Assembly: GCA_964404395.1 (NCBI GenBank)
Contig: CAYOKA010000140.1
Span: forward strand, 1 to 5,724
Direction: 5' to 3'
Origin: JAAYBT01 sp964404395
Lineage (GTDB): Bacteria > Bacillota > Clostridia > Acetivibrionales > DTU013
Length of the DNA: 5,724 nucleotides
Part shown: positions 4,623 to 5,724 of the stretch, piece after piece
Layout: each line of letters begins with the position of its first letter
Numbering within the stretch: the stretch's first letter is position 1
The notes under the pieces: model-generated
What the model was told of the DNA's origin: nothing
The model's input: only the letters and a program-made list of their open reading frames with translations
Database searches by the model: none
Made by a program: the position numbers and the translations under genes

Positions 4623-5487
4623 AGCCATAAGGAAAACTATCAACCAAACCACTGATAAACCTGTGAATAAGCCCTTAAATAGGCCTTTGGTTAAGCCTAT
4701 GAGTAGAATTACAGGTGCGTTCAAAAATCGTAAAGCATTTATCGCCTTTATCACGGGCGGTGATCCGGACCTGGAAACAACTGAGAAGCTTATCCCTGCT
4801 ATGGCTGAGGCAGGTGCAGACCTGATAGAAATCGGGATACCCTTTTCTGACCCTGTGGCAGAGGGCATAGTCATACAGGAGGCAGATAAACGTGCACTGG
4901 GAAATGGCTGCAACACAGACAGACTTTTCGATATGGTAAAACGGGTCAGGCTGAAAACTGATGTGCCGCTGCTTTTCATGACTTACCTAAACCCGGTTTT
5001 AGTCTACGGAAAGGAGCTATTTATGAGTCACTGCTCAGAATGCGGGATAGACGGATTAATAGTCCCGGATATGCCCTTCGAGGAAAAGGACGAGCTGGCA
5101 GGCGTGTGTGAAAGGTATGGAGTTGAATTGATTTCAATGATTGCTCCAACCTCTAAGGAGCGAATAGAAGTAATCGCCAGGGAGGCACAGGGCTTCCTCT
5201 ACTGTGTTTCCTCGTTAGGTGTAACAGGTGTACGCAGCAGCATCTCCGAGGACATCGGTAAGCTGGTGCAAAAGGTACGTGAAGTCACGGATATTCCCTG
5301 TGCAATAGGCTTTGGTGTCTCAACTCCCGAGCAGGCTGGTTTGATGGCTAAGCTATCTGATGGTGCAATAGTAGGAAGCGCAATCGTCAAGCTAATAGCA
5401 GAACACGGCAAAAATAGTCTGGATCCGGTCACTGAGTATATTCGAGCTATGAAAAAGGGGATGGAGGATGCCATTAGGCTTAACTAA
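4615..5487 (+). CDS. trpA: Tryptophan synthase alpha subunit with N-terminal extension
   Basis: A 290-residue TIM-barrel enzyme that cleaves indole-3-glycerol phosphate to indole and glyceraldehyde 3-phosphate, passing indole to TrpB. Motifs: AFITGGDPD (44-52), catalytic Glu E72 in IEIGIPFSDP, PDMPFEE (151-157), YCVSSLGVTG loop (196-205), and phosphate-binding GFGVS (232-236) and GSAIVK (254-259). The second catalytic acid (Asp60 in Salmonella) is Glu here (E83 in VAEG); I recall the same change in other Firmicutes. The usual N-terminus (MSRITGAFKN) begins only at residue 29. The upstream ATG at 4615 is preferred because GGGGGTGG (4601-4608) lies 6 bases before it, while ATG 4699 has only a weak site. 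The start overlaps the end of trpB (ATGAGTGA), suggesting translational coupling. The extra 28 residues are polar and proline-rich. Confidence 0.95.
   Translation: MSEAIRKTINQTTDKPVNKPLNRPLVKPMSRITGAFKNRKAFIAFITGGDPDLETTEKLIPAMAEAGADLIEIGIPFSDPVAEGIVIQEADKRALGNGCNTDRLFDMVKRVRLKTDVPLLFMTYLNPVLVYGKELFMSHCSECGIDGLIVPDMPFEEKDELAGVCERYGVELISMIAPTSKERIEVIAREAQGFLYCVSSLGVTGVRSSISEDIGKLVQKVREVTDIPCAIGFGVSTPEQAGLMAKLSDGAIVGSAIVKLIAEHGKNSLDPVTEYIRAMKKGMEDAIRLN
4657..4704 (+). repeat. Degenerate 12-base tandem repeat in the trpA N-terminal extension
   Basis: Four consecutive 12-base units, AAACCTGTGAAT, AAGCCCTTAAAT, AGGCCTTTGGTT and AAGCCTATGAGT, encode K/R-P-(V/L/M)-(N/V/S) (residues 15-30). The last unit contains the ATG that matches the ordinary TrpA start. 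The pattern suggests the extension grew by tandem duplication of sequence just upstream of the ancestral start. Confidence 0.6.
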
Positions 5488-5514
5488 TCAAGTAAAGGCG
5501 AGGAGGATTTGAAT

Positions 5515-5565
5515 ATGTATAAAACCATATTAAGTAAATGTCAAATTCTTTCAAGATGTAAGTAA
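5515..5565 (+). CDS. Possible 16-residue peptide or truncated gene start after trpA
   Basis: AGGAGG (5501-5506) lies 8 bases before an ATG that opens MYKTILSKCQILSRCK and then stops at TAA. The ribosome binding site is as good as any in the window, and the gap from the trpA stop is only 27 bases, so this is placed as the third gene of the trp unit. The same frame continues after the stop as NLEEINAVKY before a second stop, which suggests a gene interrupted by nonsense mutations rather than a designed peptide. I do not recognise the family. From 5566 to the window end I see only AT-rich sequence with short inverted repeats (e.g. CCTGA/TCAGG near 5626-5647) and no clear terminator. Confidence 0.3.
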   Translation: MYKTILSKCQILSRCK

Positions 5566-5724
5566 AATTTAGAAGAAATTAATGCTGTGAAATACTAGAG
5601 GTAAAACATGAGCTTCCAAGTAATCCCCTGAAGCCCTATTAGCTCAGGTAAAACTGTCACACACCAAATTTTTTAACCTATATATGGCATTTTCTCTTGT
5701 TCGTTAAAATAATTAAACATTTTA

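Noticed and set aside
4557..4979. A 140-codon minus-strand open frame opposite the trpB/trpA junction
   Set aside because: It is antisense to conserved TrpA sequence, its translation is low-complexity Ser/Leu/Ile-rich, and there is no supporting start signal.
5199..5474. Minus-strand open frame opposite the end of trpA
   Set aside because: It is antisense to the conserved phosphate-binding region of TrpA and has no family resemblance.
5640..5724. Possible insertion-sequence end in the TGTCACACACC / AT-rich tail
   Set aside because: There is no transposase coding, no matching inverted terminal repeat within the window and no target duplication to support it.

Overview
The window looks like chromosomal DNA from a Gram-positive Clostridia-type Firmicute. 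The evidence is AT-rich intergenic DNA, strong AGGAGG-type ribosome binding sites, a T-box leader in front of tryptophan genes, a class I cyclic-di-GMP riboswitch, and protein families (DUF4177, FapA/DUF342, ABC-F) common in that group. I cannot name a genus from the sequence.

Layout. Positions 1-82 (minus strand) hold the first 27 codons of an ABC-F type ATPase that runs off the left edge; its leader (83-321) contains several hairpins and two tiny overlapping reading frames. A small DUF4177 protein follows on the minus strand (426-623). The 583-base gap from 624 to 1207 is not empty. It holds a start-less coding-like minus-strand frame (690-851), a 17-bp-arm perfect inverted repeat overlapping a putative promoter (882-929), and a c-di-GMP-I (GEMM) riboswitch with an intrinsic terminator (935-1074). 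This riboswitch controls the plus-strand gene at 1208-2794, a 528-residue FapA/DUF342 polymer-forming protein. The 643-base gap between that gene and trpB holds a minus-strand remnant of an O-acetylhomoserine sulfhydrylase (MetY) and then a complete T-box leader (3082-3358) with a UGG (Trp) specifier, antiterminator and terminator. Next come trpB (3438-4622) and trpA (4615-5487), which overlap by 8 bases and encode the two subunits of tryptophan synthase. A 16-codon reading frame with a very good ribosome binding site follows trpA. I see nothing else convincing in the last 160 bases.

How it works together. Two independent RNA switches govern two adjacent plus-strand units. Cyclic-di-GMP, the second messenger for the motile-to-sessile transition, is sensed in front of the FapA-family gene; pairing analysis suggests an OFF switch, but this is inference. 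Uncharged tRNA-Trp is sensed in front of trpBA, giving antitermination under tryptophan starvation. The trp unit contains only trpBA, so other trp genes must lie elsewhere if they exist. The minus-strand metY scrap and the two start-less frames suggest that the intergenic spaces are sites of gene decay or past rearrangement.

The most unusual points are the long palindrome on the riboswitch promoter, a 16-bp tandem duplication inside the T-box linker, a second large hairpin between the T-box terminator and trpB, and a 28-residue N-terminal extension of TrpA built partly from a 12-base tandem repeat. No wholly new multi-gene system is evident.
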